Below are positions 37,435 to 45,721 of a stretch of 64,000 nt of DNA, piece after piece. Each line of letters opens with the position of its first letter. Position 1 is the first letter of the stretch. Location of the stretch: NCBI RefSeq assembly GCF_046244365.1, contig NZ_CP176395.1:1984001-2048000 (forward strand). The letters are read 5' to 3'. Below the pieces are notes generated by a model. It did not search any database and was not told the origin of the DNA. It saw only the letters and a program-made list of their open reading frames with translations. The stretch comes from Paenibacillus_V sp046244365. GTDB taxonomy: Bacteria > Bacillota > Bacilli > Paenibacillales > NBRC-103111. A program made the position numbers and the translations under genes.

Positions 37435-37884
37435 ATGAACATGTTTCTCTTATCCATAATGATCTTGACCGTTACTAGCTCATCAATAATTCCATTGCTT
37501 AAGGGCGATGATGTTACATCCATGCAGGTTGTTAGAAACATGCCTGGAGAGTACGAGCAAATGTATAAAAATACTGATGGATCAGGAAAAGACAGAATAA
37601 CAAAAGTGGTCGGGTGGATCAACAGTTCAAAAATTGTTGGTGGAATGGCTGAGTTTGGAAAGTACTCAATGCTAATAAAAATACAAATGAATGACGGAAG
37701 ATTGATTACAGTTTCACAAGCGTATAAATGGGTTCATGGAACAATGCCAGATGGGAGCGGTATTTCACACGCTACTCCTATAAAAGGCGATATCGTGATA
37801 AGGACCGGTTTGAAAACGATTCGCGCAAGTTCGCCAGAACTATATGAGTGGATTCAAGAAGACTGTAAACAAGAACTGCACTAA
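37435..37884 (+). CDS. hypothetical secreted or membrane-anchored protein
   Basis: 149 aa. The hydrophobic N-terminus (MNMFLLSIMILTVTSSSIIP) looks like a signal or anchor. The rest is a small soluble domain with strands around KIVGGMAEFGKYSMLIKIQM and DGRLITVSQAYKWVHG. I recognise no family. AGGTTAAGGA lies upstream. The gene is AT-rich, and its TAA stop lies inside a dispersed repeat unit (37879-37902), as with the DUF3888 gene. Confidence 0.7.
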   Translation: MNMFLLSIMILTVTSSSIIPLLKGDDVTSMQVVRNMPGEYEQMYKNTDGSGKDRITKVVGWINSSKIVGGMAEFGKYSMLIKIQMNDGRLITVSQAYKWVHGTMPDGSGISHATPIKGDIVIRTGLKTIRASSPELYEWIQEDCKQELH

Positions 37885-37902
37885 CGGGTACTAGAGCTCA
37901 AT
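37879..37902 (+). repeat. dispersed repeat unit 4
   Basis: CACTAACGGGTACTAGAGCT contains the stop codon of the preceding gene. It is followed 50 bases later by a terminator. Confidence 0.65.
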
Positions 37903-37951
37903 ATCCAAGACAACGAGACTACCGAGGAAACGATCGGCAGCTTATATTTTA

Positions 37952-37983
37952 AGGACTACCGGTAAATTATCGGTAGTCCTTTG
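37952..37983 (+). terminator. terminator-like hairpin
   Basis: Perfect 10-bp arms AGGACTACCG/CGGTAGTCCT with a short T-run (CCTTTG). It could serve both the hypothetical gene and the opposing LysR remnant. Confidence 0.7.
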
Positions 37984-38000
37984 AACATTATGGCCAGTTT

Positions 38001-38150
38001 TTAAGGTTTACGACGGAAAATTGTCAATTCAGCGAGTTGCTTGAACGCGTAGCTCACGGAAGGCTGCGTCATATGGAGGCTTTGCGCGGTTTTGGTCAGA
38101 TTGGAAGTCTCAGCGATATGCAGGAAAACGCGGTACCATTCTGTGTTCAT
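38001..38150 (-). pseudogene. LysR-family regulator, N-terminal helix-turn-helix remnant
   Basis: On the minus strand a 49-codon frame reads MNTEWYRVFLHIAETSNLTK then SLHMTQPSVSYAFKQLAEL, the classic LysR DNA-binding helix-turn-helix. It ends after RRKP with a stop. The ligand-binding domain, about 240 residues, is missing. It is placed divergently from the chorismate synthase gene, the normal position of a LysR gene controlling its neighbour, so it is the relic of that regulator. Confidence 0.85.
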
Positions 38151-38266
38151 GATTATTTGCTATCGATCCATTCTATGACAGTTATTGAATATTACGATTT
38201 CATTTATTTCAAGTATACCCCTAAACTGAAGTAGAAGGAATTCTGATGAATCGGGGGTGCATGGAC

Positions 38267-39325
38267 ATGGCTGGAAACACATTCGGAGAGCGGTTGAAAA
38301 TGACCACGTTTGGGGAATCCCACGGAGAGGCGGTAGGCGTCATCGTGGAGGGCATCACGCCGGGCGTCGAGCTAGACGAAGCATACGTCCAGATTCAGAT
38401 GGACCGCAGAAGGCCGGGGCAATCCTCAGTTACGACTCCGAGGAAGGAATACGATAAGATTCGCATCTTATCCGGCCTCTTCGAGGGCCGTACGACGGGG
38501 ACGCCGCTGTGCATAATGCTGAACAACACCGACATGCATCCATCTGCTTACGACGACATCAAATTTATGTACCGGCCAGGGCATGCGGATCTCACTTACG
38601 AGAAGAAATACGGGATCCGCGACTACCGCGGCAGCGGCAGAGCTTCAGGCAGGGAGACGGCCGCGCGAGTGGCTGCAGGAGCGGTGGCGCGCAAGTTGCT
38701 GGAACGGCGGGGTGTCTCAATCCTGGCTTATACAACCGAGATCGGCGGCATCCAATGCGAGACCTTTGATGCTGATTCCATCGAACTCAACTCGGTGAGG
38801 GCCTGCGATCTCGCGGCCGCAGGGCGCATGATCGAACGGATCGAACGTTTAGCCGCAGAGGGCGACAGCTGCGGGGGCATCGTGGAATGCCGGATCGGTG
38901 GAGTTGCGGCGGGGCTGGGGGAGCCAGTTTTCGATAAGCTAGATGCGGAGCTGGCGAAGGCGATGCTGTCCGTCGGCGCGATCAAAGGTATCGAATTCGG
39001 GGCAGGTTTCCAAGCGGCTTCGATGCGGGGAAGCGAACATAACGACCAAATGGACGCGAGGGGATTTCGGACCAACCATGCAGGCGGGATTATTGGGGGC
39101 ATCAGTACCGGGTCGGACATCGTGTTCCGAGTCGTCGTCAAGCCGACTTCATCCATTTCCGTTCCGCAGCGGACCGTCGACTCGGACGGCAATGAACGGG
39201 AGATCGCAACGATTGGCAGGCACGACCCGTGCATCTGCCCTCGCGTCGTACCCGTGATAGAAGCGATGGCGTGCATGGTGATTGAAGATCATTTCAAGCG
39301 AAAAGCTGCTTTGTTGGACGAATAG
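38267..39325 (+). CDS. aroC: chorismate synthase, MAGNT-type
   Basis: Converts 5-enolpyruvylshikimate-3-phosphate to chorismate using reduced FMN, the last step of the common aromatic pathway. The family motifs are clear: TTFGESHG near the start, DRRRPGQS, and GSGRASGRETAARVAAGA. I place the start at 38267 (MAGNTFGERLK), where homologues begin, with GGGGGTG upstream. An ATG at 38246 with AAGGAA would add 7 residues. Length is about 352 aa. The N-terminus is of the enterobacterial/clostridial kind rather than the MRYLTAGESHG type usual in Bacillales, and the gene stands apart from other aro genes, so it is probably an extra copy. Confidence 0.92.
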   Translation: MAGNTFGERLKMTTFGESHGEAVGVIVEGITPGVELDEAYVQIQMDRRRPGQSSVTTPRKEYDKIRILSGLFEGRTTGTPLCIMLNNTDMHPSAYDDIKFMYRPGHADLTYEKKYGIRDYRGSGRASGRETAARVAAGAVARKLLERRGVSILAYTTEIGGIQCETFDADSIELNSVRACDLAAAGRMIERIERLAAEGDSCGGIVECRIGGVAAGLGEPVFDKLDAELAKAMLSVGAIKGIEFGAGFQAASMRGSEHNDQMDARGFRTNHAGGIIGGISTGSDIVFRVVVKPTSSISVPQRTVDSDGNEREIATIGRHDPCICPRVVPVIEAMACMVIEDHFKRKAALLDE

Positions 39326-39387
39326 AAACCACTTACATTTGATCGTTCTAGGCTTCAATACTGCAAGGTTACAGCCTGCTTATCATT

Positions 39388-39483
39388 AACCTAACGGGAT
39401 ACGATTGCTCAATAGAGGAGAAGTGACGACAGCTTATATAGGGATTGCCGTTTTTCTAAATTAACGAGGTTACGTTAAAATTG
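39388..39483 (+). repeat. dispersed repeat unit 5 and a weak sixth copy
   Basis: CCTAACGGGATACGATTGCT (39390-39409) lies 65 bases after the chorismate synthase stop. A degenerate relative, TTAACGAGGTTACGTTAA, is at 39461-39478. The 39326-39552 interval holds nothing else recognised. Confidence 0.5.
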
Positions 39484-39552
39484 TTCCCCCTATAAAAAAT
39501 AAAGATAAGAAAGCAATTCATAAGAAAAATAACTTGTTTTGATTGGATAGGA

Positions 39553-39581
39553 TTGACAACCGACATCTACGTGTATAAAAT
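39553..39581 (+). promoter_or_regulatory. sigma-A promoter of the TetR gene
   Basis: TTGACA (39553-39558), 17-base spacer, TAAAAT (39576-39581). The predicted start of transcription falls inside the TetR operator. Confidence 0.75.
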
Positions 39582-39584
39582 ATG

Positions 39585-39599
39585 AATGAATCATTCATT
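39585..39599 (+). promoter_or_regulatory. TetR operator 1
   Basis: Palindrome AATGAATCATTCATT directly after the -10 box. Matching sites at 40345 and 40513 define the consensus AATGAATNATTCATT. Confidence 0.75.
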
Positions 39600-39611
39600 T
39601 CGAGGTGTGAC

Positions 39612-40286
39612 ATGGCTGACGCAAGACTTCAAAGCATCTATTTTCATGCGGGCAGGCTTTTCAATACTAAACATTACGCGAATACAAAAGTATCTGAAAT
39701 TGCTGCCGCGGCTGGTGTCGCCACCGGCACGATCTACAATCTGTTTACAAGCAAGAAAGCCATCCTGACCTTTGTCATCCGCGCGTCATTGGAGAAAGAC
39801 TATCTTGACTCCGATATTGTGCTGCCGGTCGAAGAAGCCGACATGAACCATTTGAATGAGCTTAACGTGAAGCTCCATGACCGGATCTTCAATGATATTC
39901 TGCGCATTGCGGACGCAAACGGATCGATCATCAAGCGCTTCGAACAGATGGTATCTGATATTTTCGATATGAGCGCGGACATCCTTCTTGCAACCGGAAA
40001 TATCGAAACGAACGCGAGTATCCTTCGTGAATTGGCAAACGCCTTTTTCCCGGCGAAGGATAAGTTCTTCCAAGTTTTCGAGCATAACTTGACGATCTAT
40101 ATGGATTCCGGCGAAATTCGGAAACTCGATTACCCGCGTGTGCACGTGCAATGCATCAACGATATTTTGACGTGGTGGGCAATGAACGCGAACATCTTAA
40201 TGCCCGACATCTCAGTACCCCGCGATGCAGCCCGTGAAATCGCCGTCGATCTCGTGGCGAGGGCTTACTCAATCGACCGCAAGTGA
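39612..40286 (+). CDS. TetR-family repressor of the adjacent ABC exporter
   Basis: The product is 224 aa. An N-terminal TetR helix-turn-helix is visible (HYANTKVSEIAAAAGVATGT and IYNLFTSKKAIL), followed by a helical ligand domain. I start at 39612, which has CGAGGTG at good spacing. The in-frame ATG at 39582 lies within the operator and too near the promoter. By family behaviour it should release DNA when a toxic compound binds. The shared operators show it controls itself and the exporter genes at 40545 and 42281. Confidence 0.88.
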   Translation: MADARLQSIYFHAGRLFNTKHYANTKVSEIAAAAGVATGTIYNLFTSKKAILTFVIRASLEKDYLDSDIVLPVEEADMNHLNELNVKLHDRIFNDILRIADANGSIIKRFEQMVSDIFDMSADILLATGNIETNASILRELANAFFPAKDKFFQVFEHNLTIYMDSGEIRKLDYPRVHVQCINDILTWWAMNANILMPDISVPRDAAREIAVDLVARAYSIDRK

Positions 40287-40307
40287 CATAAACTATAATA
40301 ATGCAGG

Positions 40308-40360
40308 CACGCTTAGGCGTGTCTAAAATAAATGAATAAAATTGAGTGAATTGTTCATTC
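40308..40360 (+). promoter_or_regulatory. promoter-operator cassette copy 1 (TetR operator 2)
   Basis: Order: palindrome GCACGCTTAGGCGTGT, TAAAAT-like -10 (40323-40328), then operator AGTGAATTGTTCATT (40345-40359). It closely repeats the arrangement at 40476-40527. It follows the TetR stop by about 20 bases. Confidence 0.6.
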
Positions 40361-40475
40361 GCTGAATAAGGGGGATAAACGTCCGATTTTAAGTATGAAA
40401 ATAACGTTGGAATTAAACAGGAGACATGGAGCGGTCCAAATCGACAACACTACCGGTATTATGGCCTCAAACTCG

Positions 40476-40527
40476 GCACGCCTTGGCGTGCTATAATTCA
40501 TGAATAATATTGAATGAATTATTCATT
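40476..40527 (+). promoter_or_regulatory. promoter-operator cassette copy 2 (TetR operator 3)
   Basis: Order: perfect palindrome GCACGCCTTGGCGTGC (40476-40491), TATAAT (40492-40497), operator AATGAATTATTCATT (40513-40527), then AAGGAG and the exporter start at 40545. No good -35 is seen, which may mean an activator-assisted or weak promoter. Confidence 0.7.
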
Positions 40528-40544
40528 CATAAGGAGATGGGCAA

Positions 40545-42284
40545 ATGAACACAGGCATTATGCCGGTTACGCATGAAGCAACCCCAAGCACAATACAAGT
40601 CATGCAACGTTATTTGTCAGTCAATGCGAATCACGCCTCGTTTCTCGCATCAACGATCTTATTCTCATTGTTAACGTCTGCCATATTAAGCGTCATGACG
40701 CAGTGTCTACATGCAATCATTGATAATTATGGTACAACGGGCTCGATCGTTAACAAGCAGACGGCACTTCTCTTGATATCGCTCGCGGTATTTATTCCAT
40801 CGCAATATTTGCAACAATTTCTCGGAATCAAATACAGCGAACTGTGCGACCGCACGATGCGCGACAAAACGTTTGCGATCGTGTCCCGGATCGACAAACA
40901 GACCCTTGATGCCCAACGGTTGGGTGACATCCTATCTCGCGCCAATAGCGATTTAGGCCAAATCAACGGGGCTTTGCAAAATTATTTCTCGGTGCGGCTG
41001 CCGCAACAAATCATCGGCCTCGTGGCACTTATCGTATCCCTCCTTATAAGCTGGCAATTAACGCTATTCTCGCTTGCCATTGTGCCGCTTATCGCGATAC
41101 TGCAAGTGAAAATCTCGGCTCCATTAACCCGCTTCGTACTACAGTGGCAGCAAGCGGCCGGCGAATCGCTTTCCATTGCGAATAATATGATGGGCGGCTA
41201 CGAAGTCGCAAAGGCGTACAATATGGGTGAACGATTGCGCCACCGTTACGACGCGGCAGTGGATCGAGCGGCCGATAGCGGAATCAATGCCAACCGCGCG
41301 ACAATATTGCTCACCCCGTTAGGGCAGGTATTGTTCTTCCTTCCGCAAATCATCATCTGCGGATTCGGCGTCTATTTGGCAAGCATCCATCACATCACTT
41401 CCGGCGGCGTCATGTCAGTCATTATATTGAGCGTTTTCATCAGAAACCCGATCGGAGATTTTTCATCCGTCCTCTCCGCATTCAAAACAGCGCGCGGTTG
41501 CGCCTCTCGCGTATTCGAACTGTGGGATCTGTCGTCTGAACCGACGGGCGGAACGGAAAGGAATCCGGAAGGAGACGCCATCCTGTTCGATAACGTAGTG
41601 TTCTCCTATCCGGATAAGCCGCCCGTATTAAACGGGTTATCCTTCTCCGTCAAGCGAGGCGAGCATATTGCGCTCGTCGGCGCAAGCGGTTCGGGCAAGT
41701 CAACCGCGATCAAATTGCTCATGGCGTTATACCGTAAGCATGGAGGCGATATCTCGCTATTCGGCCATGCCATAGAGGGGTGGTCGACGGACGCGCTTCG
41801 CGAACACATCTCCTATGTGGGGCAGGAGACGTATCTGTTTGCCGGAAGCATATGGGACAATGTGGCAATGGGAAATCGAGTCGCAACGAACGAGCACATT
41901 CAAGCCGCGATCGACGCCGCGCTGCTGAACAATATCGACGCGAAGCGTGAAATCGGCGAACTCGGGCTTCGTCTTTCCGGCGGACAGCGGCAACGGGTCG
42001 CGATCGCACGCGCGATGGTGAAGGACGCTCCGCTTCTCTTGCTTGACGAACCTACCTCCGCGCTTGATACGCAAAGGGAAGCATTGGTGTCCGAAGCGCT
42101 TCGACGACTCATGCAGGGACGCACCACGATCGTTATAGCGCACCGGTTGTCTGCCCTTCGTAATATCGACCGCGTATTATGCCTTCAAGACGGCCAAATT
42201 GCGGAAAGCGGTACGCATGAACAACTGATGAAGTTACAGGGCGTATATTATCGACTCTATAAATCGCAGGAGGCGGACACATGA
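40545..42284 (+). CDS. ABC exporter half-transporter, subunit 1
   Basis: The product is 579 aa, fusing an ABC type-1 exporter membrane domain (six segments, about 35-310) to an ATPase domain. Walker A is GASGSGKST, the signature LSGGQ and Walker B LLLLDEPTS, with a downstream H-loop IAHRL, so the ATPase is intact. The next gene overlaps by 4 bases and encodes the second half, giving a BmrC/BmrD-like heterodimer likely to expel drugs, lipids or peptides. Expression should be switched by the upstream TetR protein. Confidence 0.92.
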   Translation: MNTGIMPVTHEATPSTIQVMQRYLSVNANHASFLASTILFSLLTSAILSVMTQCLHAIIDNYGTTGSIVNKQTALLLISLAVFIPSQYLQQFLGIKYSELCDRTMRDKTFAIVSRIDKQTLDAQRLGDILSRANSDLGQINGALQNYFSVRLPQQIIGLVALIVSLLISWQLTLFSLAIVPLIAILQVKISAPLTRFVLQWQQAAGESLSIANNMMGGYEVAKAYNMGERLRHRYDAAVDRAADSGINANRATILLTPLGQVLFFLPQIIICGFGVYLASIHHITSGGVMSVIILSVFIRNPIGDFSSVLSAFKTARGCASRVFELWDLSSEPTGGTERNPEGDAILFDNVVFSYPDKPPVLNGLSFSVKRGEHIALVGASGSGKSTAIKLLMALYRKHGGDISLFGHAIEGWSTDALREHISYVGQETYLFAGSIWDNVAMGNRVATNEHIQAAIDAALLNNIDAKREIGELGLRLSGGQRQRVAIARAMVKDAPLLLLDEPTSALDTQREALVSEALRRLMQGRTTIVIAHRLSALRNIDRVLCLQDGQIAESGTHEQLMKLQGVYYRLYKSQEADT

Positions 42285-44041
42285 AATCAGCGATTGACAG
42301 CATCCGGCACACGTTTCGAATGATGGCATGGTCTTGGCGGTTCATTCGGTCATGGCGAACGCGCTATCTTCTATGCTCCGTGATCAGCATCCTGCAGAAC
42401 GCATGGATGTCGATCACCTCCGCCTATTTAATCGGACAGACGACGGCGCATGCCGCAACGGGCAACTTTGCAGCGATGCTGGATACGATCGGCATTGTTG
42501 CCGTCATTGTACTTGTAGGCATCATTGTCATATCGGCCGTTAATTACCATACCTCACGAATATACGTCCTTGGGCTTGCACAGATACGCAAGGATCTGTT
42601 CGCAAAGTTGACCGCGATGCCTGCGGCGGAGGCGGATCGGCAATTGTCCGGCGATTTGGCCGTTCGCATGAGCTTGGATGCGGAACGTACCGCCGCGTTT
42701 TTCGGATCCATGATGACCGGTGATCGCAGTTTATTCGCCATCCCTGTCAGCATCCTGATATCCACGATCATTTGTATCGTGAAGCAGCCTGCCATCGGCA
42801 TGATGAATCTCATATTTGTATTCATCAGCATCTATGCAAGCCTGGCTTGCATTCGCAGAGAATACACGTGGCATACGAAACGAATGGGCATCATGTCGGC
42901 CCTGACCCAGCGAATGATCGACATGATTGCAGGCAGCATCGTCGTGCGTATGTTCGGGCTTGCTTCGCATATGCGGGAACAATATGAGACCGATTCCGGA
43001 ACCGCTTATTCCTATGCGATGAAAGGCGCTAACTATAACGCGATGCGTTCATCGTCAAGTTCTGCCATACAATGGAGCGCGATTGTTTTTACGCTTATCA
43101 CGGGCAGTGTGTTCGTTCACATGGGAATGACCGATTTAGGTACCGTGGTGTTCATCGTGCTCATGCAGTCGCAAATCAATAATGACGTGTTGATGATGAC
43201 CAACTCGTACCATCAGCTGCAATACGCAACGATTGCCGCGGTGCGAGTTAAGGAAATCTTTGACCGTCCCGAAGAGCGAGTGCGAGAAAATACAGCAAAT
43301 CCGGATGCAAATGCGGAGCATGCGATCGATATGCGATGCGTCACGGTGTCGTACGATACCGATTTGCCCGTTATTAACAAAATGTCCTTACAAGTCAAAA
43401 ACGGCGAAAAGCTGGCGATTGTTGGCGGCAGCGGCGGAGGCAAGACGACGCTGATTCGCTATTTGATGGAGCTCGCGGAAGCGGACAGTGGGGACACTCA
43501 AATATTTGGGCAGCCGCGTGAGCGGTATTCACAGGAAGCGGTACGAGGGCTTATCGCGTATGTACCTCAAAACTGTTATCTATTTGACGGCACGATTCGA
43601 GAAAATATCGCATGGGGCAATATCAAGGCAACCGATGAAAGGATTTGGCAAGCCGTGCGCGAAGCGGGTTTGGAGGAATTGGTCCATCGGTTACCCGACG
43701 GTTTGGATACGCGTGTCGGCGAACATGGCACACAATTATCTGGCGGACAACGCCAGCGTATCGCCATTGCGCGCGCAATGGTGAAGGATGCACCGCTGTT
43801 GCTGCTTGATGAAGCTACATCCGCGCTAGACGGCGAATCGGAGGAACTCGTTCAACAAGCATTGGAACGGCTATTGGAGGGACGGACCGCGATCGTGATC
43901 GCGCATCGTTTATCCACGATCCGCAATGCAGACCGTATTATCGTCATGGAGAATGGAGAAGCGGTGGAAGAAGGAAACCATGAGCGTTTGTTGGCGCGTT
44001 CCGGCCGGTACGCACAGCTATATCGGTTGCAATATGCGTAA
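42281..44041 (+). CDS. ABC exporter half-transporter, subunit 2
   Basis: The product is 586 aa with the same domain plan as the preceding gene. Walker A is GGSGGGKTT, signature LSGGQ, Walker B LLLLDEATS, and H-loop IAHRL. The start ATGA overlaps the previous stop, indicating translational coupling. In both subunits the glutamate after Walker B is kept, so neither ATP site is visibly degenerate, unlike many heterodimeric exporters. A strong terminator follows. Confidence 0.92.
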   Translation: MKSAIDSIRHTFRMMAWSWRFIRSWRTRYLLCSVISILQNAWMSITSAYLIGQTTAHAATGNFAAMLDTIGIVAVIVLVGIIVISAVNYHTSRIYVLGLAQIRKDLFAKLTAMPAAEADRQLSGDLAVRMSLDAERTAAFFGSMMTGDRSLFAIPVSILISTIICIVKQPAIGMMNLIFVFISIYASLACIRREYTWHTKRMGIMSALTQRMIDMIAGSIVVRMFGLASHMREQYETDSGTAYSYAMKGANYNAMRSSSSSAIQWSAIVFTLITGSVFVHMGMTDLGTVVFIVLMQSQINNDVLMMTNSYHQLQYATIAAVRVKEIFDRPEERVRENTANPDANAEHAIDMRCVTVSYDTDLPVINKMSLQVKNGEKLAIVGGSGGGKTTLIRYLMELAEADSGDTQIFGQPRERYSQEAVRGLIAYVPQNCYLFDGTIRENIAWGNIKATDERIWQAVREAGLEELVHRLPDGLDTRVGEHGTQLSGGQRQRIAIARAMVKDAPLLLLDEATSALDGESEELVQQALERLLEGRTAIVIAHRLSTIRNADRIIVMENGEAVEEGNHERLLARSGRYAQLYRLQYA

Positions 44042-44049
44042 CAAACGAA

Positions 44050-44074
44050 GTCCGCGGAAACCGCGGGCTTTTTT
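44050..44074 (+). terminator. intrinsic terminator of the exporter operon
   Basis: CCGCGG/CCGCGG stem with AAA loop followed by six Ts, 9 bases after the stop. Confidence 0.9.
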
Positions 44075-44140
44075 GCAGTTACCGCGCAAATAAAAATTGA
44101 AAGCAGTGGCTGTACGCGGGAATGGGATTCTTGTTGTGCA

Positions 44141-44262
44141 GCGACACAAAACTAATCAAATAAAATCACTTAAAAAGAGTATGTTAATCGAATTTAATTA
44201 AGCACACTTATGTCGCATTAAAGCGACACAAGTGTGCTTAATTAAAGGGCACGCGACACAAA
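44141..44262 (+). repeat. 24-bp-arm inverted repeat with GCGACACAA sites
   Basis: Arms 44193-44216 and 44223-44246 differ at one position and enclose ATTAAA. GCGACACAA occurs at 44141, 44223 and 44253 and inverted (TTATGTCGC) at 44208. It is too long and AT-rich, and lacks a T-run, for a normal terminator; it may be a small mobile element or transposon end. The rest of 44075-44500 contains only repeat unit 7. Confidence 0.7.
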
Positions 44263-44300
44263 GATACTTGAATATTACTCGGGACGAATGAGGCGGTCGT

Positions 44301-44323
44301 TGAACTAACGGGCAATTTTGCAC
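44301..44323 (+). repeat. dispersed repeat unit 7
   Basis: AACTAACGGGCAATTTTGCA; left half matches the family, right half is diverged. Confidence 0.5.
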
Positions 44324-44503
44324 AGTTGTTGCATTTATAATAAAGTTGTTAATTTGAGAATAAAGTAGTTTAAAACTATGCCATGGTAACTCTACAAACG
44401 GGAGATTCGTAAAATAAATAAGTGGAACAAACTGGAAATGATTTTTGGGATTATGGTATTATGAAATATAATTCTTTTATCAATCAAGAGTAGGTGTAAA
44501 TAA

Positions 44504-45454
44504 GTGATCTTCTTATTTTTCCATGTATTAACCCATCTAGTTGGAGGTGTTTTACCTACCATTTTTTTAGTGCGAAAATATAACATTAAAGGAACTGGCA
44601 ACTTGTTGCTTGTTTTTTTGGGCGCTTTAGCTGGGATGCTCCCAGATATATATGGAGGAAGAGATGTGTCCCCGTGGAGTCATTCGATTATTTTTGCTCC
44701 CTTAATGGTCATTCCATTAGCTATCATTGCAAAACTACTTCAAAAGTGCATCCCCTTTTTATTTTTACTTCTTGCCCTAACACTATCCCTACTAATAGGA
44801 CATTTACTTTTTGATTTACTAGGACATGAAGTACCGTTGTTTTACCCAATAATTAATGGGAATTATTCGTTAGACATGATATTACTCGGCGATCCATGGA
44901 TTCCAATTCCTCTTGTTATAGGAGCAATTCTTTACTGGTCCCGTAAAATTAATAGCCGATTTGTAATAATTCCGCTAATTTTTTGTTTGCTATATTTAGG
45001 AGTAAGATTCTCAACCAAACCACTTGTAGAACAGTATGTTAAAGATAACTATTTGCTGTCAAAAGAAGCGGTAGTGCATGTGTATCCTCCAGGGGAAAAC
45101 ATGATACATCCATTGAATTTGTTCGATTGGTTCCAATGGTCATATGATCTAATCGATATTCAAAGAGTGGTTAGAGCAAATATTCCTCTTATAGGTGATT
45201 ACAGCAAGGGTGTCAATGTGAATTATTTCTACGATAAGCCATCAAAAATAATGACCGAGAGTGGCGTTTCTTATAGAAAACCAAAAGAAGGGGAGAAGGT
45301 CTCTCAGGTAATCAAAGAATTGAAAGATACTAACGGTACTCCGATCCTTATCTCCAAGGCGTCAGGTGAAAATTTTGTTTTTCACTTTATTGACGGTTGG
45401 AGTGAATTAACAGGATTACAAAGAGATTATTTTTTAAAGGAAAATGGTTTATAA
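44504..45454 (+). CDS. membrane-bound metal-dependent-hydrolase-like (YdjM/DUF457-type) protein
   Basis: The product is 316 aa from a GTG start. The N-terminal 175 residues have about five membrane segments and the pattern GALAGMLPD with WSHSIIFAP and a histidine in HLLFDLLGHE, as in YdjM/DUF457 membrane proteins, predicted but unproven to be metal hydrolases. The C-terminal 140 residues are a soluble region with no recognised motif. The gene is strongly AT-rich and bounded by repeat units 7 and 8. Function unknown. Confidence 0.72.
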   Translation: MIFLFFHVLTHLVGGVLPTIFLVRKYNIKGTGNLLLVFLGALAGMLPDIYGGRDVSPWSHSIIFAPLMVIPLAIIAKLLQKCIPFLFLLLALTLSLLIGHLLFDLLGHEVPLFYPIINGNYSLDMILLGDPWIPIPLVIGAILYWSRKINSRFVIIPLIFCLLYLGVRFSTKPLVEQYVKDNYLLSKEAVVHVYPPGENMIHPLNLFDWFQWSYDLIDIQRVVRANIPLIGDYSKGVNVNYFYDKPSKIMTESGVSYRKPKEGEKVSQVIKELKDTNGTPILISKASGENFVFHFIDGWSELTGLQRDYFLKENGL

Positions 45455-45628
45455 TTTCACATCAATTAATGGAAATTGGTTACCAGTCTTTGTTGGTATT
45501 TTCAACCGCGTCGTAAGTAGTGCCAGATTTACTGCGTTTTTAGCTTCAGTTTTAAACGACTTTATTATCAGGCAACAACAGTGAGATCTGAGAACCGATT
45601 TGGTGTCCAATCATGAAACCTTGTATAT

Positions 45629-45655
45629 TACGCTAACGGGTAACGCTAACATAAT
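45629..45655 (+). repeat. dispersed repeat unit 8
   Basis: CGCTAACGGGTAACGCTAAC lies 70 bases before the recombinase start. The 45455-45721 gap shows nothing else. Confidence 0.6.
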
Positions 45656-45721
45656 CAGATTAAAACCTTCCAAAAGAAGCAAACTAGAATTATTAGCGCT
45701 TTTTATGGGAGGTTTTTATTT

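Noticed and set aside
39582..39611. Upstream ATG as the TetR start
   Set aside because: It lies at the expected transcription start and within the operator palindrome; the ATG at 39612 has a proper ribosome-binding site.
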